Source: Nocardia sp. NBC_01503 (lineage in GTDB: Bacteria > Actinomycetota > Actinomycetes > Mycobacteriales > Mycobacteriaceae). From it: a stretch of DNA of 64,000 bases. Location of the stretch: the NCBI RefSeq assembly GCF_036327755.1, contig NZ_CP109596.1:6324001-6388000 (forward strand), in the 5' to 3' direction. Positions 53,264 through 62,910 of this stretch are shown here, in pieces. The notes below the pieces were generated by a model that saw nothing but the letters and a program-made list of their open reading frames with translations, made no database searches and was not told the DNA's origin. Numbering within the stretch: the first letter of the stretch is position 1; each line of letters starts with the position of its first letter. The translations under genes were made by a program, and so were the position numbers.

Positions 53264-53450
53264 GATGTCTTCTCCTCAGTGCTTGGCGCGACTCGTCTCG
53301 GGCCGCTTCTACTACGAGGACGGAGCCGATTCCAGGTTCTCGACATCCGGGGGCCAGAGTATTTCGACTCAGCCGCCTGGACCACACTGAAATCTGTTCG
53401 TCGAGCGTGTGCCTTCGCTGCCCCACTTCCTGCCCGAGAGGTAATGCGCC

Positions 53451-55172
53451 ATGGCTCAGCACACAGACCCCACCGCGACCACGCCGCGCGCCGTCGCCGA
53501 TAACTACGTCCACGCCCTGGCCGAACTCGATCCGGCCCTCGCGGTCCGACTCGGATTCGATCCGGACAACGACGAACTTCCCGATCTGACGCCGGAGGGG
53601 CTCGCCGCGATCGGTGACCTCGCGCGCAAGACCCTCGCCCAGCTCACGACTGTCGAGCGGAGCGGCTCCACCTTGCCGGATGTGGAACGCCGATGCGCCG
53701 TGCTGCTGCGGGAGCGGTTGAATGCCGAGATCGCCATGCGCGAGGCGGGGGAGGACCTGCGCACCGTCGGTGTGTTCAACGGCGGCTGGACACTGACCGC
53801 ACCGACCTCCTCCCCATTGATGGGCATTCGAGACCTGTTCACCCTCATGCCGACCGATACGCCGGAGCAGTGGCAGGTGATCGACCGCCGTATGCGGCGA
53901 ATTCCGGAGGCCCTGCGCCAGTACCGTGCCACGCTCGGGGTCGGTATCGAACGCGGATTGCTGTCGGGGCCGACCCCCGTCGGGGTGGTCATCGACAGCC
54001 TCGGACAGCTATTGACCGGGAAGTCGGGCAGCTGGTTCCAGGATTTCGCCGCCACCGCACCGGAATCGGTTCGCCCCCAACTGGATAGCGCGGCGGCGGC
54101 CACCGCCGCCGCCTTCGCCGAGATGCGGGATTGGCTGACTCGAACCTACGCACCCGCCGCGGCCGGACAGTCCGACACCGTAGGCCGCGAACGCTACCGG
54201 CGCTTCGCTCGCTTCTGGACGGGTGCGGACCTGGATCTCGACGAGGCCTACCACTGGGCCTGGGAGCAGTTCCACGATGTGTGGGCACGCATGCGAACCG
54301 CTTCGGACACAGTACGTTCCGGCTCCCAGCCCTTGGAAACCATGGCCTGGCTGACCGAGAACGGCGAATCCTATGCCGTCCCGGACGACATCCTGCACTA
54401 CCTGCAAAGCCTCATCGACAAGGCCATCGCGGACCTACAGGGCACGTACTTCGACCTCGCGGAACCGCTCCGGCAGGTCGAGGCCATGATCGCCCCCGCG
54501 GGGTCGATGGCCGCACCGTATTACAGCCAACCCACCGTCGACTTCGCCCGCCCCGGGCGCACCTGGTTGCCCACTCGCGGTCGCACCCGCATGCCGATCT
54601 GGAATCTGATCGCGCTCTGGTATCACGAAAGCGCGCCCGGCCACCATATGCAGCTGGGCCAATGGACCTATCTGGCGAAAGAGCTGTCCCTGTTCCAGAT
54701 CAGTCAGGGTTTCGTCGCCGCCAATGCCGAGGGCTGGGCACTCTACGCCGAACAGCTCATGAACGAACTCGGCTATCTGACCGATCCGGCCGCGCAGTTG
54801 GGTTTCCTCAACGCACAGATGCAACGCGTGCAACGGGTGATCATCGATATCGGCATCCACGCCGGAATGGCCTTCCCCGCCGATGCCCCCGCCTCGGCGG
54901 GTGAGGTCATGAATGTGCGCAGTGCCCGTGATTTCTACGGCCGCTACTGCGGCCTGCCCGCCGATCAACTCGACAGCGAAATGGTTCGCTACCTGAGCAT
55001 TCCGGGCCAGGCCATCTGCTACAAACTCGGTGAACGGGTCTGGCTGGCCGGGCGTGCGGCCGCCCGCGAGAAGCACGGCGCCGCCTTCGATCTCGGGGCT
55101 TGGCATATGGCGGCACTCTCGCAGGGTTCACTCGGCCTCGATGACCTGGCTCGCGAGCTCGATGCGCTCTGA
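53451..55172 (+). CDS. DUF885 metallopeptidase-like protein
   Basis: The 573-aa protein has the DUF885 signature HESAPGHHMQL near residue 393 (a variant of HExxH, with H-x-x-x-x-x-H-H) and EGWALYAEQL near 430 supplying a Glu. Members look like carboxypeptidase-fold peptidases, cytosolic when, as here, no signal peptide is present. GAGAGG precedes the ATG. The substrate is unknown. Confidence 0.85.
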   Translation: MAQHTDPTATTPRAVADNYVHALAELDPALAVRLGFDPDNDELPDLTPEGLAAIGDLARKTLAQLTTVERSGSTLPDVERRCAVLLRERLNAEIAMREAGEDLRTVGVFNGGWTLTAPTSSPLMGIRDLFTLMPTDTPEQWQVIDRRMRRIPEALRQYRATLGVGIERGLLSGPTPVGVVIDSLGQLLTGKSGSWFQDFAATAPESVRPQLDSAAAATAAAFAEMRDWLTRTYAPAAAGQSDTVGRERYRRFARFWTGADLDLDEAYHWAWEQFHDVWARMRTASDTVRSGSQPLETMAWLTENGESYAVPDDILHYLQSLIDKAIADLQGTYFDLAEPLRQVEAMIAPAGSMAAPYYSQPTVDFARPGRTWLPTRGRTRMPIWNLIALWYHESAPGHHMQLGQWTYLAKELSLFQISQGFVAANAEGWALYAEQLMNELGYLTDPAAQLGFLNAQMQRVQRVIIDIGIHAGMAFPADAPASAGEVMNVRSARDFYGRYCGLPADQLDSEMVRYLSIPGQAICYKLGERVWLAGRAAAREKHGAAFDLGAWHMAALSQGSLGLDDLARELDAL

Positions 55173-55177
55173 ACCGG

Positions 55178-55729
55178 TCAGCCGATCCGCCCGCGTCGCT
55201 GACGCCAGGGATGCAGTACCCAGACCGCAGCGAACAATATGGCGAACGCGGTGCCCGCGACAGCTGCCGGTATCGGTCCGGCGACCGTATCGAATATCAA
55301 TACCGCCGTGCCGATCAATGCCAGACCCAGTAATCCGAGGCCCGCTATCGCATAGCGGTGCGCCGCGGTCACCACATTCTCGATTCGATGTCGCCGGAAC
55401 AGGATTCGATGCGCTGCCACCGGCGCGATCAGGCATACCGTGGCGGCGATCGATGCGGTCACGACTGCCAGATAGAGCACCCGCATCGAGCCCGAGAGCA
55501 GCTGAAAACGGTTCTGGAAGGGAAGTGTGAGCAGGAATCCGGTCAACAGCTGCACACCGGTTTCCACGACGCGCAATTCCTGGATCAGACTGCTCCAATT
55601 GCGGTCCAGCCGTTCGACTCCCGTCTCATGCCGTCCGTCGGTCATGCGGTCGGCGCGGCAGCGGTGCTCGGTGCCGGTTTCGGCGGGCTCGTGTTCGGCT
55701 CCGAGGTCGCGCGCCCAGGTCTCGGACAC
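55178..55729 (-). CDS. DUF6328-like membrane protein
   Basis: The 183-aa product has a hydrophilic N-terminus (about 60 residues) and then RVVETGVQLLTGFLLTLPFQ, the family signature, with four membrane helices. The function is unknown. The start is GTG with GGAGAA upstream. It is convergent with the DUF885 gene, with 5 bp between stops, and divergent from moxR1. Confidence 0.75.
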   Translation of the reverse strand: MSETWARDLGAEHEPAETGTEHRCRADRMTDGRHETGVERLDRNWSSLIQELRVVETGVQLLTGFLLTLPFQNRFQLLSGSMRVLYLAVVTASIAATVCLIAPVAAHRILFRRHRIENVVTAAHRYAIAGLGLLGLALIGTAVLIFDTVAGPIPAAVAGTAFAILFAAVWVLHPWRQRRGRIG

Positions 55730-56010
55730 GATGTTCTCCCTTCGTTGCTCACTATGTGCCGCATACCCGTCCGGACGCGCACGACACTCGCGCGAACCGG
55801 TGGATGCGCGCTGCGAACACACTGTGGAAATGCTGAGATTCGAGTCGAATTCCCAGGTCGTCCGGGTATCGACGGCAGGATCGAACGAAATTCGTGATCC
55901 GCCCGCGACGCGACTTGGGCGTCGGACCCCAACCGGGTGCGGCGAACGCGCCGGATACCTGGAATAGTTGGGGCGGAACGCACAGGACCAATGCGAAAGC
56001 GGGGATTTTG

Positions 56011-57225
56011 GTGACTTCGACTGATGGTGTGAGCGGAGTGAGTACGGTGAAGGACGCGCCGCCGCCGAACACCCTCGAGCGCGATGTCCAGACCCTGGAA
56101 AAGGCGATTTACGAAGTCAAACGGGTGATCGTCGGGCAGGATCGGCTGGTCGAACGGCTGTTGGTAGGTGTGCTCGCGCGCGGTCATGTGCTGCTCGAGG
56201 GTGTGCCCGGTATCGCCAAGACCCTGGCCGTGGAGACCTTCGCAAAGGTGGTGGGCGGCAGCTTCTCCCGCGTGCAGTTCACCCCCGACCTGGTGCCCAC
56301 CGACCTCGTCGGTACCCGCATCTACCGGCAGGGCCGCGAGGAGTTCGATACCGAACTCGGTCCGGTGGTGGCGAACTTCGTACTCGCGGACGAGATCAAC
56401 CGCGCACCCGCCAAGGTGCAGTCGGCGCTGCTCGAGGTAATGGCCGAGCGGCATGTCTCCATCGGTGGCAAGACCTATCCGATGCCGAATCCGTTCCTGG
56501 TCATGGCGACTCAGAACCCCATCGAGAGCGAAGGCGTGTACCCGCTGCCCGAGGCGCAGCGCGACCGCTTCCTGTTCAAGGTGGTTGTGGACTACCCCTC
56601 CGTCGAGGAGGAGCGCGAGATCATCTACCGGATGGGTGTCACTCCGCCGGAGGCCAAGCCGGTACTGGATCCGGATGAGCTGGTGCGCCTGCAGAAGGTC
56701 GCCGCGAACACCTTCGTGCATCACGCGCTGGTGGATTACGTGGTCCGGGTTATCGCCGCCACCCGTAAGCCCGCCGACTTCGGTATGCACGATGTCGCCG
56801 GATGGATCTCCTACGGCGCCTCGCCGCGCGCGAGCCTGGGCATCATCGCCGCCGCGCGTGCGGTCGCGCTGATCCGCGGTCGCGATTACGTGGTCCCGCA
56901 GGATGTCGTCGAGGTGATTCCGGATGTGCTGCGGCACCGCCTGGTGCTGTCGTACGACGCGCTCGCCGACGAGGTTTCGCCCGATGACGTGATCAAGCGC
57001 GTACTGCAGACGGTCGGTCTGCCGCAGGTGGCCCCGCAGGCCGTCGCCCCGGGCGGCGCGCCCGCGCCGATGCCCGCCGCACCGCCGGTCATGGGTCCGC
57101 ACGGTCAGCCGCAGCCGGCGCCCGGAATTCCGCAGCCGCCGCAGGGGCAGCAGGGTATTCCGCAGCCGCCGCAGGCCCCTAACGGTCAGGTGCAAGGGGT
57201 TCCCGGCCAGCCTCAGCCCAAGTGA
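56011..57225 (+). CDS. moxR1: MoxR-family AAA+ ATPase
   Basis: The 404-aa protein has Walker A GVPGIAKTLAVETFA (about 64), Walker B LADEINRAPAK and sensor ATQNPIE, and closely follows M. tuberculosis MoxR1 to about residue 340. It ends in a Pro/Gln-rich tail with PQPPQ repeats. MoxR ATPases act as chaperones with DUF58 and VWA proteins, which follow here with 4-bp overlaps. The start GTG (MTSTDGVSG) is chosen by similarity to the Mtb N-terminus. In mycobacteria it follows ripA-ripB; here that link is broken. Confidence 0.93.
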   Translation: MTSTDGVSGVSTVKDAPPPNTLERDVQTLEKAIYEVKRVIVGQDRLVERLLVGVLARGHVLLEGVPGIAKTLAVETFAKVVGGSFSRVQFTPDLVPTDLVGTRIYRQGREEFDTELGPVVANFVLADEINRAPAKVQSALLEVMAERHVSIGGKTYPMPNPFLVMATQNPIESEGVYPLPEAQRDRFLFKVVVDYPSVEEEREIIYRMGVTPPEAKPVLDPDELVRLQKVAANTFVHHALVDYVVRVIAATRKPADFGMHDVAGWISYGASPRASLGIIAAARAVALIRGRDYVVPQDVVEVIPDVLRHRLVLSYDALADEVSPDDVIKRVLQTVGLPQVAPQAVAPGGAPAPMPAAPPVMGPHGQPQPAPGIPQPPQGQQGIPQPPQAPNGQVQGVPGQPQPK

Positions 57226-58226
57226 GGCGGGCCTCGGATTCGGTTGCGCCCGTGACGATCTCAACTCCCAGCGGCTCCTCGCACGCCCCACCCTCGTTCC
57301 GGCAGGGTGAGCTGACAGACCCGCGTCTGGCGGCGGCGTTGAAGACCCTCGAACTCACCGTGCGCCGCCGCCTGGATGGCGTTCTGCACGGTGATCACCT
57401 CGGCCTGATCCCGGGCCCGGGCTCCGATGCCGGTGATGCGCGCATGTATCAGCCGGGTGATGATGTGCGCCAGATGGATTGGTCGGTCACCGCCCGCACC
57501 ACGCACGCGCATGTCCGGCAGACCATCGCCGACCGCGAACTGGAGACCTGGCTGGTGGTGGACCTCTCCGCCAGCCTCGACTTCGGCACCGCGCTGTGCG
57601 AGAAGCGCGATCTGGCGGTGGCGGCCGCGGCCGCGGTCACCCATCTGACCGGTGGCGGCGGTAACCGGATCGGTGCCGTCATCGCCAATGGTGAAGAGCT
57701 GATTCGCATTCCGGCCCGCAGCGGTCGGGTGCACGCGCAGACCATGCTGCGCAAGATCGCGACCACCCCGCACGCCCGCGACGGGGTGCGCGGGGATCTG
57801 CAGGGCGCGATCGAATCGTTGCGCCGACCGCAGCGCAAACGCGGTCTCGCCGTTGTCATCTCCGATTTCCTCGGCGATATCGATTGGCAGCGGTCCCTGC
57901 GCGCCATCTCGGGCCGGCACGATCTGCTCGCGGTCGAGGTGCTCGATCCGCGCGATGTCGAGCTGCCCGAACTCGGCGATGTGGTGCTGCACGATCCCGA
58001 GACCGGCCGCACCCGCGAATTCAGTGTCACCTCCTCACTGCGCGCCGATTACGCGAAAGCCGCGCAGCGCCACCGTGCACAGGTGGAGTCGGCGCTGCGG
58101 AGTTGTGGCGCGCCGGTGATGGAATTGCGTACCGATCGGGACTGGATCACCGATGTGGTCAGGTTCGTCTCCACCCGGCGCCATACTTTCGGCGCCTCGA
58201 ATGCCGGGCGGGTGCCACGACAGTGA
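57222..58226 (+). CDS. DUF58 protein (Rv1480-like)
   Basis: The 334-aa protein has the DUF58 core: PGPGSDAGDARMYQPGDDVR followed by MDWSVTARTTHAHVRQ, then a VWA-like end with VVDLSASLDFGT. It partners MoxR in a chaperone system. The GTG start overlaps the moxR1 stop by 4 bp; a later GTG at 57252 is possible. Confidence 0.9.
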   Translation: MRRASDSVAPVTISTPSGSSHAPPSFRQGELTDPRLAAALKTLELTVRRRLDGVLHGDHLGLIPGPGSDAGDARMYQPGDDVRQMDWSVTARTTHAHVRQTIADRELETWLVVDLSASLDFGTALCEKRDLAVAAAAAVTHLTGGGGNRIGAVIANGEELIRIPARSGRVHAQTMLRKIATTPHARDGVRGDLQGAIESLRRPQRKRGLAVVISDFLGDIDWQRSLRAISGRHDLLAVEVLDPRDVELPELGDVVLHDPETGRTREFSVTSSLRADYAKAAQRHRAQVESALRSCGAPVMELRTDRDWITDVVRFVSTRRHTFGASNAGRVPRQ

Positions 58227-59227
58227 GCCTTTCGAATTTCACCCATCAATGGTGGCTGGGTTTCCTGGCCGTGGTGGCGATTATCGCGCTGATCTATGTG
58301 CTGGTGCAGTGGCGTCGGCGCAGGCATGTGCTGCGCTTCTCCAATATGGAGATGCTGGAGAAGGTCGCGCCGAGTCAGCCCGGCTGGTTCCGGCACGCAC
58401 CGGTGGCGCTGATGTTGGTCGGCCTGATTCTGCTGACCTTCGCCGCCGCGGGTCCGACCGCCGCGAAGAAGGTGGCGCGCAATCGCGCGACCGTCATTCT
58501 GGTGATCGACGTATCGCTGTCCATGGAGGCGACCGATGTGCCGCCGAGTCGAATTCAGGTGGCCAAGAAGGCCGCCAAGGAGTTCGCGGACGGACTCACC
58601 CCGGGTATCAATCTGGGTCTGGTCACCTTCGCCGGAACCGCGTCGGTGCAGATGTCGCCGACCACCAATCGCGAGGCCGTCAAGGCGGCCATCGACAATA
58701 TGAAGCTGGCCGAGCGCACCGCCACCGGTGAAGGCATCTTGACCGCGTTGCAATCGATCGACACCCTGGCCTCGGTGCTCGGCGGCGCCGAAACTCCGCC
58801 GCCCGCACGGATTGTGCTCATGTCCGACGGTAAGCAGACCGTGCCGGACGATAAGGATGTCGACAATCCCCGCCACGGTTTCACCGCCGCGCGTCTGGCG
58901 AAGGAGAAGGGCGTCCCGGTCTCGACGATTTCCTTCGGCACCACCTGGGGCACCGTCGAGATTCCGGATCAGGACGGCAAAGGCTCACAGCGCGTACGGG
59001 TTCCGGTCGATGACGATTCCCTGCGCGAGATCGCGAAGCTCTCCGGCGGCGACTTCTACACCGCCTCCAGCCTCGAAGAGCTGACCCAGGTCTACGACAC
59101 CCTCGAACAGCAAATCGGGTACGAGATGACGATGGGCGATGCCAGCCGGCCGTGGTTGCTCCTGGGCCTCGTGGTGACCGCCGCAGGTGTGGTGACCGCG
59201 CTGCTCTATCGTCAGCGTCTGCCGTAA
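58223..59227 (+). CDS. VWA-domain membrane protein (Rv1481-like, BatA type)
   Basis: The 334-aa protein has two N-terminal membrane helices (WWLGFLAVVAIIALIYVLVQ and VALMLVGLILLTFAAAGP), a von Willebrand A domain with the full MIDAS motif (VIDVSLSMEATD, then T and SDG) and a C-terminal helix. It is the third member of the MoxR-DUF58-VWA set, acting at the membrane. It overlaps the previous gene by GTGA. Confidence 0.9.
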   Translation: MSLSNFTHQWWLGFLAVVAIIALIYVLVQWRRRRHVLRFSNMEMLEKVAPSQPGWFRHAPVALMLVGLILLTFAAAGPTAAKKVARNRATVILVIDVSLSMEATDVPPSRIQVAKKAAKEFADGLTPGINLGLVTFAGTASVQMSPTTNREAVKAAIDNMKLAERTATGEGILTALQSIDTLASVLGGAETPPPARIVLMSDGKQTVPDDKDVDNPRHGFTAARLAKEKGVPVSTISFGTTWGTVEIPDQDGKGSQRVRVPVDDDSLREIAKLSGGDFYTASSLEELTQVYDTLEQQIGYEMTMGDASRPWLLLGLVVTAAGVVTALLYRQRLP

Positions 59228-59276
59228 ATCGGTACCGCGCGCCGAGTCCCGAACACGAACAGATAGGTTTCCCTCT

Positions 59277-59996
59277 ATGTCGAACATCACATCCCGGTCG
59301 GTACTGGTGACCGGCGGTAACCGCGGCATCGGCCTCGCGGTGGCTCAGCGCCTGCTCGCCGACGGGCACAAGGTGGCCGTCACCCATCGCGGGTCGGGCG
59401 TGCCCGAAGGTCTCTTCGGCGTGAAATGCGATGTGACCGATAGCGAATCCGTCGATCGCGCCTTCACCGAGGTCGAGGCGCATCAGGGTCCGGTCGAGGT
59501 CGTCGTGGCCAATGCGGGCATCGTGGACAACACGCTGTTCATGCGTATGACCGAGGATTCGTTCACCAAGATCATCGACGCGAACCTCACCGGTGCGTGG
59601 CGGGTGGCCCAGCGCGCCAACCGCAATATGCTCAAGGGCCGCTGGGGCCGGGTCATCTTCCTGGGTTCGGTCGTCGGCCAGGTCGGCGCGCCCGGTCAGG
59701 TCAACTACGCCGCCGCCAAGTCCGGTCTGGTCGGTATGGCCCGCGCCATCACCCGCGAGGTCGGCAAGCGCAATATCACCGCGAACGTGGTCGCCCCCGG
59801 CCTGATCGACACCGATATGACCCGCGATGAGATGACCCCCGAGATGCGCAAGGCCGCCCTCGAATTCATCCCCGCCGGTCGCATCGGCCAGGCCGAGGAT
59901 GTCGCCGCGGCGATCAGCTTCCTCGCCTCGGACGACGCGTCCTACATCTCCGGTGCCATCATCCCCGTCGACGGCGGAATGGGCATGGGCCACTGA
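59277..59996 (+). CDS. fabG1: 3-oxoacyl-ACP reductase FabG1/MabA
   Basis: The 239-aa SDR has TGGNRGIGLA for NADPH (about 11-20), the NAG motif VVANAGIV, Ser in FLGSVVGQVG and Tyr/Lys in NYAAAKSGLVGMA (about 145-149). It reduces beta-ketoacyl-ACP in the FAS-II cycle that elongates meromycolate chains. It is followed by inhA, the same order as in M. tuberculosis. Confidence 0.95.
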   Translation: MSNITSRSVLVTGGNRGIGLAVAQRLLADGHKVAVTHRGSGVPEGLFGVKCDVTDSESVDRAFTEVEAHQGPVEVVVANAGIVDNTLFMRMTEDSFTKIIDANLTGAWRVAQRANRNMLKGRWGRVIFLGSVVGQVGAPGQVNYAAAKSGLVGMARAITREVGKRNITANVVAPGLIDTDMTRDEMTPEMRKAALEFIPAGRIGQAEDVAAAISFLASDDASYISGAIIPVDGGMGMGH

Positions 59997-60082
59997 GCTT
60001 GTCACTGTAAAGACACAGTGCTCAGCTGGACCCCGAACGCACCGACCCCCAGAACTTTTGAACGAGGAGAACCGAACAACCC

Positions 60083-60919
60083 ATGAGTGGATTGCTTGCT
60101 GGCAAGACCGTGCTCATCACCGGCATCATCACCGACTCGTCGATCGCCTTCCACGCGGCCGCGGTCGCGCAGGAGCAGGGCGCGAAGGTGATCATCACCG
60201 GTATTCCGGAGCGGCTGCGGCTGATCGACCGGATCGCCAAGCGGCTGCCGCAGGAGGTTCCCCCCGCCATCGGCCTCGATGTCACCAATGAGGAGAACCT
60301 CGCCGAGCTGGCCGATAAGGTCCGCGAGCTGGCTCCCGAGGGCATCGACGGTGTGCTGCACTCCATCGCGTTCGCACCGCGCACCCTGATGGGCCCCGAG
60401 GCCATGCCGTTCCTGGACGGTCCCGGCCCGGATGCCGCCAAGGCGTTCGAGATCTCGGCGTGGTCGTACGCCTCACTGGCGCGCGCGGTACTCCCGGTCA
60501 TGAACGAGGGCGGCTCCATCGTGGGCATGGACTTCGATCCGCGCACCGCCATGCCGTACTACAACTGGATGGGTGTGGCCAAGGCCGCGCTCGAATCGGT
60601 GAACCGGTACGTGGCGCGAGAGGTGGGCGAGGCCAAGCGCATTCGCTCCAACCTGATCGCCGCGGGCCCGATCAAGACCCTGGCCGCCAAGGCCATCGCG
60701 GGCACCGCCACCGATGACGCCAAGCAGCTGAACATGCTGAACACCTACTGGGACGGCGCGTCGCCGATCGGCTGGGATGTCGACGACCCGACCGTGGTGG
60801 CCAAGTCCGTGGTGACCATGCTGTCCGACTGGCTGCCGGGCACCACCGGTTCCATCATCTACGTCGACGGTGGTGCCAGCCACAACACCTGGTTCCCGGC
60901 CGACGGTTTCAACAACTGA
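60083..60919 (+). CDS. inhA: Enoyl-ACP reductase InhA
   Basis: The 278-aa protein has GIITDSSIAFHAA for NADH binding, the HSI segment with the Ser that corresponds to Ser94 of M. tuberculosis InhA, and the active-site Tyr/Lys in PYYNWMGVAKAALES. It performs the last FAS-II reduction and is the isoniazid-NAD target in mycobacteria. It is slightly longer than the 269-aa Mtb enzyme because of a longer C-terminal part (HNTWFPADGFNN). GAGGAGA lies upstream. Confidence 0.95.
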   Translation: MSGLLAGKTVLITGIITDSSIAFHAAAVAQEQGAKVIITGIPERLRLIDRIAKRLPQEVPPAIGLDVTNEENLAELADKVRELAPEGIDGVLHSIAFAPRTLMGPEAMPFLDGPGPDAAKAFEISAWSYASLARAVLPVMNEGGSIVGMDFDPRTAMPYYNWMGVAKAALESVNRYVAREVGEAKRIRSNLIAAGPIKTLAAKAIAGTATDDAKQLNMLNTYWDGASPIGWDVDDPTVVAKSVVTMLSDWLPGTTGSIIYVDGGASHNTWFPADGFNN

Positions 60920-60939
60920 GTAGAGCTGAAGGAGTAGCC

Positions 60940-62007
60940 GTGGCCGCGGATGCCGCTGCTGAACAAGTGGATGCGCTGCTACTGCTGTCCTTCGGCGGTC
61001 CCGAGCGCCCCGAAGACGTTATGCCGTTCCTGGAGAACGTCACTCGGGGCCGGGGCGTACCGCCCGAGCGCCTCGCCGAAGTCGCGGAACACTATCTGCA
61101 CTTCGGCGGGGTATCGCCGATCAATGCGCTGAACCTGGACATCATCAAGGCAGTCGAGGCCGAATTCGCTTCGCGCGGAATCGATTTGCCGGTGTACTTC
61201 GGTAATCGGAATTGGCATCCGATGGTGGAGGACACCGTCGAGGGGATGCGAGTGGACGGAATCCGTTCCGCCCTGGTGTTTCCCACCTCCGCGTGGGGCG
61301 GGTACTCCGGATGTCTGCAATACCACGAGGACATCGCGCGGGCGCGGGCCGATGTGGCCAACGCGCCCGATCTGGTGAAACTGCGCCAGTATTTCGATCA
61401 TCCGCTGCTGATCGAGTCGGTGGCCGACGGGATTCGCGCGGCCGTGGCGTCGCTGCCCGAGGATCGGCGGGCGGGTACGCGACTGGTGTTCACCGCGCAC
61501 TCCATTCCGGTCTCCGCGGACAATGCCTCCGGTCCGCCGGGGGAGCAGCGGCTGTACAGCCGTCAGGTCGCCGAGGCGTCCCGATTGGCCGCCGCCGCAA
61601 CCGGTTTCGACGAGTACGACCTGGTGTGGCAGTCCCGCTCCGGTCCGCCGCAGGTGCCGTGGCTGGAGCCCGATATCGTCGATCATCTGGATGCGCTCGC
61701 GGTGCGGGGCGTCAACTCCGTCGTGGTCTGCCCGATCGGGTTCGTCTCCGATCATCTCGAGGTGATCTGGGATCTGGACAATGAGGCGAAACAGCGTGCC
61801 GCCGAACTCGGTATGGCCTTCGCGCGCGCCGCGACCGCCGGTGGTGACGCTCGATTCGCACGCATGGTCGTGGATCTCGTGGAAGAGCGCCTCACGGGTG
61901 CCGCACCGGTGAAATTGAGCGATATGCCCAGTCTGGGTTGCACTCTCAATGGCGTGCCCTGTGTCCCGGGGTGCTGCGAGCTGCCCCCTCGACCCACCCA
62001 CCGCTGA
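60940..62007 (+). CDS. hemH: Ferrochelatase (coproporphyrin ferrochelatase type)
   Basis: The 355-aa protein begins DALLLLSFGGPERPEDVMPF and contains VFTAHSIPVS with the active-site His and the Glu region CPIGFVSDHLEVIWDLDNEA. The C-terminus has a C-x6-C-x3-CC set (CTLNGVPCVPGCC), where actinobacterial ferrochelatases hold a [2Fe-2S] cluster. In actinobacteria the enzyme inserts iron into coproporphyrin III. AAGGAG precedes the GTG start. The gap to inhA is 20 bp, so fabG1-inhA-hemH is one operon. Confidence 0.95.
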   Translation: MAADAAAEQVDALLLLSFGGPERPEDVMPFLENVTRGRGVPPERLAEVAEHYLHFGGVSPINALNLDIIKAVEAEFASRGIDLPVYFGNRNWHPMVEDTVEGMRVDGIRSALVFPTSAWGGYSGCLQYHEDIARARADVANAPDLVKLRQYFDHPLLIESVADGIRAAVASLPEDRRAGTRLVFTAHSIPVSADNASGPPGEQRLYSRQVAEASRLAAAATGFDEYDLVWQSRSGPPQVPWLEPDIVDHLDALAVRGVNSVVVCPIGFVSDHLEVIWDLDNEAKQRAAELGMAFARAATAGGDARFARMVVDLVEERLTGAAPVKLSDMPSLGCTLNGVPCVPGCCELPPRPTHR

Positions 62008-62021
62008 GTAGGCGACGCTTC

Positions 62022-62053
62022 GTCATCCCGGGATGCTTTTGGCCGGGATCCAC
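62022..62053. repeat. Copy 2 of the 32-bp dispersed repeat
   Basis: GTCATCCCGGGATGCTTTTG continues as GCCGGGATCCAC and matches 486-517 at 27 of 32 positions. It lies 14 bp after the hemH stop. The internal CATCCCGGGATG is itself palindromic. Confidence 0.55.
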
Positions 62054-62108
62054 ACTGTCCCTGGCGAGCCCGGGAATATGCCGGTCCATCCTGTGCTTGG
62101 ATTCGGTC

Positions 62109-62621
62109 ATGACAAGTGCTGATTTGCTGGTCGACGCCTTCGGCCGGGTCAAGGAGAATGTGCACGGCGCGGTCGAGGGGCTGACCGCCGCGGAGTTGTC
62201 CGAACAGCTGGAGCCGGGCGCGAACTCCATCGCCTGGCTGATCTGGCATCTCACCCGGGTCCAGGACGACCATATCGCCGATGTCGCGGGCCTGGAACAG
62301 GTCTGGACAGCCCAGGGCTGGGCCAAGCGCTTCGATCTCGTCTTCGATGACGCCGCAACGGGATACGGGCATCAGGCCGCCGATGTGGCGAAATTATCCG
62401 GTGTCTCAGCGGAGCTGCTGCTCGGCTATTACGACGCCGTGCATGCGCAGACCATCGAATATGTCTCGGTCCTGGTCGACGCCGACCTCCCGCGCATTGT
62501 CGACACCCGCTGGGATCCCCCGGTGACCTTGGGTGTGCGCCTGATCAGCGTGGTGGACGACGATATTCAGCACTCCGGCCAGGCCGCTTTCGTCCGCGGT
62601 GTCCTGTTGCGTCGCCGCTGA
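62109..62621 (+). CDS. DinB/DUF664-like putative metal-dependent enzyme
   Basis: The 170-aa protein has a four-helix DinB fold with candidate metal-binding His in IAWLIWHLTRVQDDHIADVA and DDIQHSGQAAFVRG. Related actinobacterial proteins are mycothiol-dependent transferases or isomerases. The start ATG follows the hemH stop by about 100 bp, which includes repeat copy 2. Confidence 0.8.
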   Translation: MTSADLLVDAFGRVKENVHGAVEGLTAAELSEQLEPGANSIAWLIWHLTRVQDDHIADVAGLEQVWTAQGWAKRFDLVFDDAATGYGHQAADVAKLSGVSAELLLGYYDAVHAQTIEYVSVLVDADLPRIVDTRWDPPVTLGVRLISVVDDDIQHSGQAAFVRGVLLRRR

Positions 62622-62667
62622 CCCCCTCTCCGCCCGCGATGGCCCGGTGAAATGTAGTGTGTCGCAG

Positions 62668-62910
62668 GTGGACAGGGCTAATGGTGGTCGCGTACAGCGT
62701 GACCGAGGTGTCGGTGCCGGTAACTCCCGTGGGGCGGTCGCGAAGAAGCGCGCGCTAGGCGCACCCGACTACTTCGTCTGGGCCCCGGTCCTGAGCCTGT
62801 TCCTGGCCGCCGGTATCTGCATGACCATCGGCCAGTCCATGTCCCTGGCGGTAATCCTGATCGTGATCGCCGTGGTCATGGTCGTGGTCGATATGTGGTT
62901 CAACCGCTAG
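62668..62910 (+). CDS. Small membrane protein with basic N-terminus
   Basis: The 80-aa product has a basic disordered N-terminus (about 30 residues) and two membrane helices (YFVWAPVLSLFLAAGICMTI and LAVILIVIAVVMVVVDMW). Similar short proteins occur in many mycobacteria and nocardiae; the function is unknown. The GTG start is uncertain, and another GTG lies three codons upstream. Confidence 0.6.
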   Translation: MDRANGGRVQRDRGVGAGNSRGAVAKKRALGAPDYFVWAPVLSLFLAAGICMTIGQSMSLAVILIVIAVVMVVVDMWFNR

